Source: RHLJ01 sp040222455 (GTDB lineage Bacteria > Bacteroidota > Rhodothermia > Balneolales > Balneolaceae). From it: 64,000 bases of DNA. The position numbers were made by a program, and so were the translations under genes. Below are positions 25,057 to 33,021 of this stretch, piece after piece (the stretch's first letter is position 1; the number at the start of each line of letters is the position of its first letter). The stretch is from assembly GCA_040222455.1 (NCBI GenBank), contig JAVKDD010000008.1, forward strand, positions 253,696 to 317,695. Direction: 5' to 3'. The notes beneath the pieces are model-generated. The model was given only the letters and a program-made list of their open reading frames with translations, did not search any database and was not told where the DNA came from.

Positions 25057-25755
25057 GTGGCAACATTTGGCGTAATAGTATTCCCTGGCTCTAACTGTGA
25101 TCATGACGCATATCATGCAATGAAGCATGTTATGAATTGTGAGGTAAAGTTTTTGTGGCATAAAGATACTGACCTTACCGGAATAGATTTCTTAATTGTA
25201 CCCGGTGGTTTTTCTTATGGCGATTATCTTCGGTCAGGTGCCATTGCCCGCTTTTCTCCCATTATGCAAGAAGTGATTAAATTTTCGGAAAAGGGAGGGC
25301 CTGTATTAGGTATCTGTAACGGCTTTCAAATTTTACTGGAGGCAGGGTTAATACCTGGTGCGATGATGCATAATCATAAACTTCGCTTTGTATGCAAGAG
25401 CGTAAATATTCGTTGTGAAACTACTAATTCATTATTTACTTCGGGATTAAATGAAGGTCAGATTTTCAACATTCCTGTTTCTCATGGAGAAGGCAATTAT
25501 TTTATTAGTGATGATGGTTTAAAATCTCTTCAAGACAATGATCAAGTACTATTCAGATACTGTGATTCAAGAGGTAATCTAACTGAAGAGGCTAATTTTA
25601 ACGGCTCTATCGATAGCATTGCAGGAATTACAAATACTGGCCGTAATGTTCTTGGTATGATGCCTCATCCTGAACGAGCTATGGAAAAAATATTAGGTTC
25701 AGAAGATGGAAAACCAATTTTTGAATCTATCATCAACTCCTTGTCACTAACTTAA
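25057..25755 (+). CDS. purQ: FGAM synthase glutaminase subunit PurQ
   Basis: A 232-residue class I glutamine amidotransferase that supplies ammonia to the PurL/PurS complex. The start is GTG at 25057, three bases after the clpS stop, with AAGGA seven bases upstream. FPGSNCDHDAYHAM opens the domain, LGICNGFQILLEAGL holds the nucleophile C87, and MMPHPERAMEKILG holds the catalytic His and Glu. The VPGGFSYGDYLRSGAIAR oxyanion region is complete. Expression is probably coupled to clpS and purS. Confidence 0.97.
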   Translation: MATFGVIVFPGSNCDHDAYHAMKHVMNCEVKFLWHKDTDLTGIDFLIVPGGFSYGDYLRSGAIARFSPIMQEVIKFSEKGGPVLGICNGFQILLEAGLIPGAMMHNHKLRFVCKSVNIRCETTNSLFTSGLNEGQIFNIPVSHGEGNYFISDDGLKSLQDNDQVLFRYCDSRGNLTEEANFNGSIDSIAGITNTGRNVLGMMPHPERAMEKILGSEDGKPIFESIINSLSLT

Positions 25756-25774
25756 GATTTAGTACCTTCACTGA

Positions 25775-26536
25775 ATGGGAATAGAATCTTCAACCTTAAA
25801 ACTTCACAGCAAGGGATTAGTTAAACGTTACCGTAAGCGTACCGTTGTTGATGATGTCTCTATAAATGTAAGTCAAGGAGAAATTGTTGGTTTACTTGGG
25901 CCAAATGGAGCTGGAAAAACCACTACTTTTTATATGATGGTGGGACTGGTATCCCCTAACGAAGGGAAGATTTTTTTGAACGACGAAAATATTACACATA
26001 CTCCAATGTATAAACGTGCCAGAAAGGGTGTGGGTTACTTAGCTCAGGAAGCCAGTGTGTTTCGGAACCTCACCGTTCGGCAAAATCTAGAATCGGTACT
26101 TCAATTTTTATCTTTTACAAAACAAGAAATTAAAGAGCGATGTGACCGACTTATTGAAGAATTTTCTCTTCAAAAAGTTGAGAAGAATAAAGGATACAGT
26201 TTATCGGGTGGCGAAAGAAGAAGAACCGAAATTGCCCGGGCACTGGTTACTAATCCTAAATTTATTTTACTTGATGAACCATTTGCTGGTGTTGATCCCA
26301 TCGCTGTTGAAGATATTCAAGAAATTGTATCTAAACTGCGCACTCAAAATATTGGGATTCTAATCACCGACCATAACGTCCATGAGACCTTAGCGATTAC
26401 GGATAGGGCTTATCTAATGTTCGAAGGTAAGATTTTGATGGAAGGAGATGCGGACACACTAGCTAATGATGAAAATGCGCGTAAACTCTATCTTGGAGAG
26501 ACTTTTAAACTAGATCGATATACAACAAATCAATAA
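25775..26536 (+). CDS. lptB: LPS export ABC transporter ATPase LptB
   Basis: The cytoplasmic ATPase of the Lpt complex that extracts LPS from the inner membrane. The 253-residue protein has Walker A LLGPNGAGKTTTFYMM, the LptB-type signature YLAQEASVFRNLTVRQNLE, the ABC signature YSLSGGERRRTEIARAL, Walker B FILLDEPFAGVDPIA and the switch His in ILITDHNV. These match LptB better than other ABC ATPases. The gene is 19 bases after purQ and four bases before a rhodanese gene. Confidence 0.95.
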   Translation: MGIESSTLKLHSKGLVKRYRKRTVVDDVSINVSQGEIVGLLGPNGAGKTTTFYMMVGLVSPNEGKIFLNDENITHTPMYKRARKGVGYLAQEASVFRNLTVRQNLESVLQFLSFTKQEIKERCDRLIEEFSLQKVEKNKGYSLSGGERRRTEIARALVTNPKFILLDEPFAGVDPIAVEDIQEIVSKLRTQNIGILITDHNVHETLAITDRAYLMFEGKILMEGDADTLANDENARKLYLGETFKLDRYTTNQ

Positions 26537-26540
26537 ATTA

Positions 26541-26861
26541 ATGAAAGAAATAACTGTTGAAGAACTGAAAACTAAAAAAGAGAACGGAGAAGATTTCTTC
26601 TTATTAGACGTTCGTGAAATGACTGAATATTTGGTATCAAATCTTGATGGTGAGCATATTCCTCTAGGAGAGCTTGATGCTCGTCTTTCTGAAATTGAAG
26701 ATCGAAAAGATGCTGAAGTCGTTGTAATGTGTCGTTCAGGTGGGAGAAGTGGAAAGGCGTGCCAATACCTGAGTGCTAAAGGCTTCTCAAATGTTTCAAA
26801 TTTAAAAGGTGGAATTACTGCTTGGTCTAAACAAATAGACCCATCAATTCCTGTTGCTTAA
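26541..26861 (+). CDS. rhodanese-like domain protein
   Basis: A single rhodanese domain of 106 residues, cytoplasmic, with no signal peptide. FFLLDVREMTEYLVSNLDGE and HIPLGELDARLSE are typical, and the active-site loop is C-R-S-G-G-R-S, carrying the catalytic Cys. It may move sulfane sulfur or work as a small sulfurtransferase. The ATG is four bases after the lptB stop. The stop abuts the stop of the convergent rho gene, with no spacer. Confidence 0.92.
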   Translation: MKEITVEELKTKKENGEDFFLLDVREMTEYLVSNLDGEHIPLGELDARLSEIEDRKDAEVVVMCRSGGRSGKACQYLSAKGFSNVSNLKGGITAWSKQIDPSIPVA

Positions 26862-28100
26862 TTATGCAATAGCTGCAATTTGATTTAATAATTCCTGATT
26901 ACTTTCTGTGTTTTTAAGCACTTTAAGTAGTCCCAACATCGACTCTCTTGGAGATTTTTTAAGTAGGTAGCGACGTACCATATTTCTTTCTTCAAGGGAA
27001 TCGGTGATAAATTTATCTTCATTTCTGGTACCCGAAGCTGTAATATTAATAGCTGGATAAATTCGGTCGTTAGCAAGCTCTCTATCCAGTACTAATTCCA
27101 TGTTTCCTGTGCCCTTGAACTCTTCAAATATTAAATCGTCCATTCGAGAATTGGTTTCGATAAGGCATGTTGCAATAATCGTTAATGAACCACCACCTTC
27201 AATTTTACGTGCGGACCCAAATATTTTTTTAGGGATTTCAAGCGCTCGAATATCAAGCCCTCCGGAAAGAGTTCTACCACTATTTGTTTGCATGGCATTG
27301 TATGCTCTTCCTAATCTTGTCATCGAATCTATAAGTAGAACAGCATCTTCACCCATTTCTGCTTTTCTTTTCGCATACCCGAGGGTCATTTCACAAATAC
27401 GAACATGACTTTGTGTTTTCTTGTCATTTGACGAAGCAAATACTTCAGCGTCAGTTGATCGTATAAAATCGGTTACCTCCTCTGGGCGCTCATCAACAAG
27501 TAGAACACTTAGATGAATATCTTTATGATGTGTAGAAAGTGAATTGGCAATTTGCTTTAGTAAAACTGTTTTTCCTGTTCTTGGAGGTGCTACAATTAAA
27601 GCTCGTTGACCTTTTCCAATTGGTGCTACTAAATCAATAACCCTCATTTCAGTATCTTCCGGATTATCACCCATTCTAATCCATTCTGTAGGCATAATCG
27701 GTGTTTGACGCTCAAATTTTGAACATTTTGTCCAGAAATCTAGGGGCTTTCTATTTACTAACTCAACAGAATGAACGTGCTTATTCCCTTGATTATCTTC
27801 CTCAAACTCCCCTTCAAGTATTAAACCTTGACGCAAATCTAATGCTTTTACTTCTTCCGGTTTTAAAAAAGGATCTTTAGGGCTATAGCTAAACTCATAG
27901 TCAAGCTTTCTAATAAATCCCCAACCTTTCGTATTAATCTCTAAAATTCCGGCATATTTACCTGAAATACCTAGATTATTATTCCAATAGAATTTAGGAA
28001 TGAAAACATTTCCGCCTTTATTATTGCGGTTCCTATTCTTGTTATTTCTATTCTTGTTGTTATTGTTGTTACGGTTTTTATAATTCTTTTTCCGTGCCAT
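26862..28100 (-). CDS. rho: transcription termination factor Rho
   Basis: A 412-residue hexameric RNA helicase that ends transcription. The first 30 residues are almost only Asn, Lys and Arg, a low-complexity RNA-binding-type tail in place of the standard N-terminal helices. The cold-shock/OB fold follows (GILEINTKGWGFIRKLDYEF). The ATPase core has VAPIGKGQRALIVAPPRTGKT (Walker A), LLVDERPEEVTDF, LLIDSMTRLGRAYN (Walker B), the Q-loop/R-loop segment SGGLDIRALEIPKKIFGSAR and IIATCLIETNSRMDD. The C-terminus is normal. It converges on the rhodanese gene. Confidence 0.97.
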   Translation of the reverse strand: MARKKNYKNRNNNNNKNRNNKNRNRNNKGGNVFIPKFYWNNNLGISGKYAGILEINTKGWGFIRKLDYEFSYSPKDPFLKPEEVKALDLRQGLILEGEFEEDNQGNKHVHSVELVNRKPLDFWTKCSKFERQTPIMPTEWIRMGDNPEDTEMRVIDLVAPIGKGQRALIVAPPRTGKTVLLKQIANSLSTHHKDIHLSVLLVDERPEEVTDFIRSTDAEVFASSNDKKTQSHVRICEMTLGYAKRKAEMGEDAVLLIDSMTRLGRAYNAMQTNSGRTLSGGLDIRALEIPKKIFGSARKIEGGGSLTIIATCLIETNSRMDDLIFEEFKGTGNMELVLDRELANDRIYPAINITASGTRNEDKFITDSLEERNMVRRYLLKKSPRESMLGLLKVLKNTESNQELLNQIAAIA

Positions 28101-28179
28101 TCAAAAAATATAAATTTGATTATTCTCCTCTTGGAAGTACCGAGTCAGTATTGTTTTGGGTAAAAAAAGGAGAGCTTTA

Positions 28180-28210
28180 AAAAAATGGTGTGGAGCATTA
28201 TCTCCACACC
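28180..28210 (-). terminator. rho-independent terminator after the TPR gene
   Basis: GGTGTGGAG (28187-28195) pairs with CTCCACACC (28202-28210) around a six-base loop. Read on the minus strand, the stem is followed by A then a T run (28185-28181). It lies about 50 bases past the TPR gene stop and should end the long minus-strand run that begins at glgB. Confidence 0.8.
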
Positions 28211-28261
28211 TATTGTCATCAGAAGATGAGAAAAGATACAAATGTTTAGCTAGATAGCAAA

Positions 28262-29599
28262 TTATCTAACGGTAGTAGTTTCATTAATCCAGCTGTAACA
28301 GCTCATTAATGAACCATCAACTTTTACAGACTGTCCGTCTTCGTAACCTAAAGTGAAAAATTTATCCTCTGTAGAAGGAGTAACAGCTTCATAAGTTGAA
28401 AGTTGAGAATTTACTGTGTTAGTAACCGAAGGATCTACTCGTTTTGCTTTATTGAGTAAATCTACAACTACCCAGTAAACCACCTTGTCTTTTGCTTCGA
28501 GCTTTCTTCCTTCAGAGCATCTACTAACTGCCTGACCATATACAGAAGCTAACTTAATGATAGCTAATCCATAATTTGGATCAATTTTTAGTGCTGCATT
28601 TATATAGGTTTTAGCTGTTTGAAGCTGCCCCATACTTGTATATACATCTGATAAATCAATATTGATTTCTTTTTTATCATTATCAGTAGGTGCTTTAGTT
28701 AATGCCTCTTTATAAAAAACAGTCGCTTCTTGATATTCAGCATTTCCTTTTTCAATATCACCAAGCTTTAATGCGCTATCGAAACTAGGTTCCAAATTAT
28801 GAATTTTACGCATTGTAGCTATTAGATCTGATTGCAAATTCAGGTCTTCTAATGCTTCGGCTAATGCTTGTAGACTTTCTATATCATTTGGGTTTTCCTG
28901 AACTTTTCCTTCAAAAAATGTTTTTCTTTCTTCTGGTGTATTAAATACTTTTTGAAGCTTTTCATCAAAAAATGCTAAGATATCATCCGAAGCATACGGT
29001 GTAGCCGTTTCAATTACCTGTATTACATCTTCTTTTCTGTCTTTACTCACCATGTTGTCTACAGTAACTTTGATGTAATACCCATTTGCTAAGTTTGTTG
29101 TTTTCTCAGGGTCAAGCTCAAACATTTTTTCAAAATCGGTATACGCTTTTTGCAATCCATCATTGATAGAATTGTAATTCTCCAGAAAAAAGCGTCCTCG
29201 TCTTTGATATAATTCATATTCTTCTTCAGTTGTACTCGCAAATAACTCAAAGCTTTCTTCATAAAGAGCTAATGCCGTATCTATATATGCTTCTCTTTCA
29301 CTTGGATCCTGTTTCGTTTTTCCAATTTCTGTATAAATCGTAATTAATTTATCATATTGCGTAGAAAGGCTAAATCTTCCGGGAGGAATTCCTTCTATTT
29401 CAGTTGGCTTTTTACAAAGCATCCACCGGCCATATCTCAATGCAAAAGGATAGTCTTTATTTCTATAGTTTCCATTGAATATTGAAAACCCCTGAATTTC
29501 GGATAAACCATCAGGTGGGTTTGGGTTACAATCTTCTTGCGCGTACACTAAAGATGTGCTCACAAATAAAATCCCTAATATTGTAGCTAATACTTTCAT
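28262..29599 (-). CDS. exported tetratricopeptide-repeat protein
   Basis: A protein of 445 residues with a signal peptide (about 1-20, ending LVYAQ). Residues about 60-370 are helical with TPR-like units, clearest at YQEATVFYKEALTKAP, YTSMGQLQTAKTYINAAL and YGLAIIKLASVYGQA. Mature Cys residues near both ends (DCNPNPP, MSCYSW) could form a disulfide. TPR proteins act as scaffolds, here probably in the periplasm. The frame begins with a GTG one codon earlier; I chose the ATG. The neighbouring outer-membrane gene lies 65 bases upstream, and the pair probably shares a transcript. Confidence 0.82.
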   Translation of the reverse strand: MKVLATILGILFVSTSLVYAQEDCNPNPPDGLSEIQGFSIFNGNYRNKDYPFALRYGRWMLCKKPTEIEGIPPGRFSLSTQYDKLITIYTEIGKTKQDPSEREAYIDTALALYEESFELFASTTEEEYELYQRRGRFFLENYNSINDGLQKAYTDFEKMFELDPEKTTNLANGYYIKVTVDNMVSKDRKEDVIQVIETATPYASDDILAFFDEKLQKVFNTPEERKTFFEGKVQENPNDIESLQALAEALEDLNLQSDLIATMRKIHNLEPSFDSALKLGDIEKGNAEYQEATVFYKEALTKAPTDNDKKEINIDLSDVYTSMGQLQTAKTYINAALKIDPNYGLAIIKLASVYGQAVSRCSEGRKLEAKDKVVYWVVVDLLNKAKRVDPSVTNTVNSQLSTYEAVTPSTEDKFFTLGYEDGQSVKVDGSLMSCYSWINETTTVR

Positions 29600-29667
29600 C
29601 ACTTCTTAGTTTATTAATTAGTTTCTCTTTTAAAAACTCTACAGATCCACAATTTATTACTTTAGAA

Positions 29668-30987
29668 TTATCTAAGTTTTGGTCGGACAAACATACGTTC
29701 ATTTAAGTTTATTGAAAAACCAAGTGTCCATATCCTTTCCTTTATCAAATTATTATCAGTTGTACCCCTAAACCCATACTGAAAACTAAGATCAACAGAT
29801 GGAAAGCTCGATGCTGAGTTCCTTCCTATAATTCCAAGTCCAGTATTTATCCATAAAGTACTAATGTCATTTCCTTGAATAGTCAAGTGGCCTGTGTCAT
29901 AAGATACTCCACCAGAATATTTAAATCTTGAAAAAAATGCGGGTGAATTTTTTTTGTATGGATGGAACTGTCCACCAAACCCAACTTTAAGTCGGTCGCT
30001 CATTACTGCCTCTTCTGATGGCTCAATTTCGTTCTTATATTCGCTCCATTTTTGAAATACGCCTTCAGCTGAAAAGTTAACTAATGGAGATGGAGCATAA
30101 CCTAAGCCAAACGATGCTTCTAGTGGGATATGAACATCGCCTTCAGCATTATTAGTTAGAGATGTTAAATTCACTTCCTGCTCAATTCCATTTATTTCTT
30201 TTAAAGAAGTAAACTCCCTTTTACTGTCTATTGTATATGGTAGGTTAATCGTGGCGCCGAAAGATATTTTATCCTGTTCAGTAATCAGCCTACGGAAGGT
30301 TCCTGAGATTCCAAATCTTTGTGAAAACGCAGCGCCTGTTATACTTGTACTTTGACTTTGAGCAAAAAAACCAGGTGTGTCAAAGAATATTTCCTCATTA
30401 TTTTCGAGGGTTATAAAAGCTACCGAGGGAGCATATCCAAAGTAAATGTTATCCGTAATTTTAAAACCAAAACCAGCTTCAAACTTATTAACTCCACCCG
30501 AACTTCTTACCTCACTAGAACTATTAACGGTATCAGAAATAGCGCTAGTAAAAGAATCGAAGTCAAGAATTCTAAAATTAGATCTAGTTACAGGATATAA
30601 GCCAAATGAAAGCCCAATTTTTCCTCTGGAAAGAGGAAGTAAAATCTGAAGATATTCTGAAGATAAATTTGAAGTTTCCTCTGTTGAAGTGCCGTCGTTT
30701 AATGTAAACTTGCTTAGCTGTAACCCTGTTGAAGCTTGCGTTAAAAAAGCGGCTCCCCAAAGTGCCGGATTAGACAGCGTAGTAAACTCACCTGTAATAC
30801 CTGAAACACCAAGTAACCCTTGCCCTCTGAAGTTATGGGAGGTAATATCTTGAGGCATCCCTATTCCATATGCTGAATAAGGAGAGCCACCAATGCCATC
30901 TTCCGTATCCTGTGAAACAGCAAATTCTGTTGTGATTAGTATTAATAAGACACAAACTGTAATGGGTGCGATTATTTTTTTTATCAT
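29668..30987 (-). CDS. outer-membrane beta-barrel protein
   Basis: A protein of 439 residues starting at 30987, one base after the DUF4270 stop and preceded by a purine-rich GAGGGGGAAGAG. The signal peptide is MIKKIIAPITVCVLLILITT, ending FAVSQ. The mature part starts with GGSPYSAYGIGMPQ and continues with alternating short strands and turns typical of an outer-membrane barrel (for example LPLSRGKIGLSFGLYPV and ISFGATINLPY), ending in a charged VRPKLR. It looks like the family that includes FadL- and PorV-like proteins, but no clear membership can be claimed. The frame is open to 31011 but that part overlaps the upstream gene. Confidence 0.78.
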   Translation of the reverse strand: MIKKIIAPITVCVLLILITTEFAVSQDTEDGIGGSPYSAYGIGMPQDITSHNFRGQGLLGVSGITGEFTTLSNPALWGAAFLTQASTGLQLSKFTLNDGTSTEETSNLSSEYLQILLPLSRGKIGLSFGLYPVTRSNFRILDFDSFTSAISDTVNSSSEVRSSGGVNKFEAGFGFKITDNIYFGYAPSVAFITLENNEEIFFDTPGFFAQSQSTSITGAAFSQRFGISGTFRRLITEQDKISFGATINLPYTIDSKREFTSLKEINGIEQEVNLTSLTNNAEGDVHIPLEASFGLGYAPSPLVNFSAEGVFQKWSEYKNEIEPSEEAVMSDRLKVGFGGQFHPYKKNSPAFFSRFKYSGGVSYDTGHLTIQGNDISTLWINTGLGIIGRNSASSFPSVDLSFQYGFRGTTDNNLIKERIWTLGFSINLNERMFVRPKLR

Positions 30988-30988
30988 C

Positions 30989-32188
30989 TTACTCTTCCCC
31001 CTCAATTCCATAAACTATTAATTTTGGGTTATTCTCGGGATTTGAATCGTCTAAATAAATAGAAGTATATGCAAGGCTACCTGAAGAAGCAGTTAGATAT
31101 ACGTACGCATCTGAAACAGAGGCTTCTCCATAAAGATAATTATTGAGAAGGCCTGTTAAATTGAATCTGTAAAAACCATTGTTATTTACTGTAGAAAATT
31201 CTAGTGAACCAAAGCCTAAATCAAATGGAATATCACTAAGTGGACCGAATTTGAGGCTCATACCGAGGGCAGAACTCCGTACTTCTCCATCTGCTAAACT
31301 AGATGAAAGAGCTAATGTATCTATTTTGAACTCTATTGCTACCCTGGCAAAATTCTTATTTCCGATCTGATCTGCAATTTCTGCTAAATTAAAGCGTAAA
31401 ATTTTATCAAAATTACTATCCAGAATAATTCTTTCCGGATTATCAACTTCCCCTGTTCTATCTATATCAACTCCCCAATCTAGTATAAACCTCGAGGTTG
31501 TATCGCTGTCAAATGAAGTGAGATTACTTAAAGTGTAGTTTGCATATACAATTTTTGAATTTCCAGCATCTGGAATAACTGCCAACCCAAAATCACCGGC
31601 TTTGTAGGCTTCGTCTCTGGTATCATCCGCCATATTAAAAAAGTTTATGTAATCATCTTTCCAGGAACCGGTTAATTCTACATAAATTATACCGTTTGTA
31701 TCTGCGGTAGCATCAGAAAATTGACCTATTAGCTCTCCTTCATCAAATATTATATCCGAACTATTCCTAAATGTGGAACCTCTCCAAGAAGAGCTAACTC
31801 TATAAATAGAATAGGTTCCAGTTGAAGAGGTATCTCCGTAAACCTCATCTTCATAGAGTTGCAATCTTAAACTGAGATTAGTGTTATCATCAAAAATTAA
31901 TGTATCAGAAGAGCGCTGTATAGAAGGTTTAAAGAAAGAAATGGCTTCTATTTCTCCAGCTAATCCGTCTTGAAAACGCCCAATAGCAGAACGGCTGAGC
32001 CTACCCAAATATGCATCTTGATTAGACTCGATGAGATTACTCACCTGTATGGTATCCACGTTTATCTCTGATTTTTCAATAAACTCACTTCCAATAGAAC
32101 CCGGGTTTTCACAGGCAACAAATAACGTTGCAAAGCTTATAGAAAAAGCAAGCCACCAAAAAGAGGCAGCTTTAGTTTTAATATTCAT
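30989..32188 (-). CDS. DUF4270 lipoprotein
   Basis: A 399-residue lipoprotein with a signal peptide and lipobox LFVAC, giving an acylated Cys near residue 26 followed by ENPGSIGSEF, the typical DUF4270 opening. The body is beta-rich with Ser and Asp loops; the LTASSGSLAY and DDSNPENNPKLIVYG segments near the end are usual in the family. DUF4270 proteins are common in Bacteroidota; I recall them next to a glycogen-synthase-like gene in other genomes, as here (21-base gap). The function is unknown. It is probably surface-exposed or at the periplasmic face of the outer membrane. Confidence 0.85.
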   Translation of the reverse strand: MNIKTKAASFWWLAFSISFATLFVACENPGSIGSEFIEKSEINVDTIQVSNLIESNQDAYLGRLSRSAIGRFQDGLAGEIEAISFFKPSIQRSSDTLIFDDNTNLSLRLQLYEDEVYGDTSSTGTYSIYRVSSSWRGSTFRNSSDIIFDEGELIGQFSDATADTNGIIYVELTGSWKDDYINFFNMADDTRDEAYKAGDFGLAVIPDAGNSKIVYANYTLSNLTSFDSDTTSRFILDWGVDIDRTGEVDNPERIILDSNFDKILRFNLAEIADQIGNKNFARVAIEFKIDTLALSSSLADGEVRSSALGMSLKFGPLSDIPFDLGFGSLEFSTVNNNGFYRFNLTGLLNNYLYGEASVSDAYVYLTASSGSLAYTSIYLDDSNPENNPKLIVYGIEGEE

Positions 32189-32209
32189 TAAATACGATCT
32201 TGATGTTTT

Positions 32210-33007
32210 TTATTCGGCTATTACACGGTAATAATCAGCAAATTTACTTGAAACGTCTTCAGGTGATCCCTGAATTTGTTTCGGATTAATACCAAGCTCT
32301 TTAAATACCTCATCAAATTCTTCTTTGAGGTAATTTCCAGTTACAACATGGTCGCTAAACATTAATCCTAGTTTCAATAAATCAACTTTCCCATTTTCGG
32401 TTAACTCATTGATGTTTACATCATCAGGTAAGCCGAGTAATTCTAAAATTTTCGCTGTATCAGCGGTTCCTTCATTTTCAGGATGGTGAAGATTGTAAAT
32501 CACTTTTGTGTTTTCGAAAATCTTCTCATCCTTATATTTGGTTTTTACGAGCAATGGAATTAAACCTGCCGGCCAATCATGGCAGTGAATAATATCAGGC
32601 TCCCAACCGAGCTTCATAACTGTTTCTAGCACCCCTTTATTGTAGAACGCTAATCTTTCTGCGTTATCTGGATAAAAGTCTTCAGTTTTAGGGTCTTTAA
32701 ATAATCCTTTTCTTTTGAAATAGGTATCATTATCAAGAAAATAAACCTGCAGCTTGGCATTGGGAATACTCGCCACTTTAATTTTCATGCTTTCTGTAGT
32801 ATCTCCAACTTCAACTTCAATACCAGATAGTCGGATTACCTCATGAAGTCGATTTCTTCGATCATTTATAGTGCCATATTTAGGGAGCAAGATTCGAATC
32901 TCAAAGCCTTTATCTTGTAGAGATGCTGGTAAAAACCGAAGCAAATCGGCCGTATGAGTCATTCTTGCAAAAGGGGAAATTTCGGCCGCAGCGTATAATA
33001 TTTTCAT
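32210..33007 (-). CDS. glycogen/starch synthase-like protein, N-terminal domain only
   Basis: A 265-residue protein matching the N-terminal half of GT5 glycogen synthase: ILYAAAEISPFARM, IRILLPKYG, the IIHCHDWPAGLIPLLVK core and an NLHHPENEG segment. It ends before the second Rossmann domain that completes the catalytic cleft. The K-T-G-G-L loop that binds ADP-glucose is replaced by R-M-T-H-T. Either it works differently from GlgA, pairs with another protein, or is a regulatory or binding protein. It lies in a glycogen gene run, 14 bases after the ComA-like gene. Short forms of this kind are, as far as I recall, frequent in Bacteroidota. Whether it makes glucan is open. Confidence 0.78.
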   Translation of the reverse strand: MKILYAAAEISPFARMTHTADLLRFLPASLQDKGFEIRILLPKYGTINDRRNRLHEVIRLSGIEVEVGDTTESMKIKVASIPNAKLQVYFLDNDTYFKRKGLFKDPKTEDFYPDNAERLAFYNKGVLETVMKLGWEPDIIHCHDWPAGLIPLLVKTKYKDEKIFENTKVIYNLHHPENEGTADTAKILELLGLPDDVNINELTENGKVDLLKLGLMFSDHVVTGNYLKEEFDEVFKELGINPKQIQGSPEDVSSKFADYYRVIAE

Positions 33008-33021
33008 AGATGTTTTTGTAC

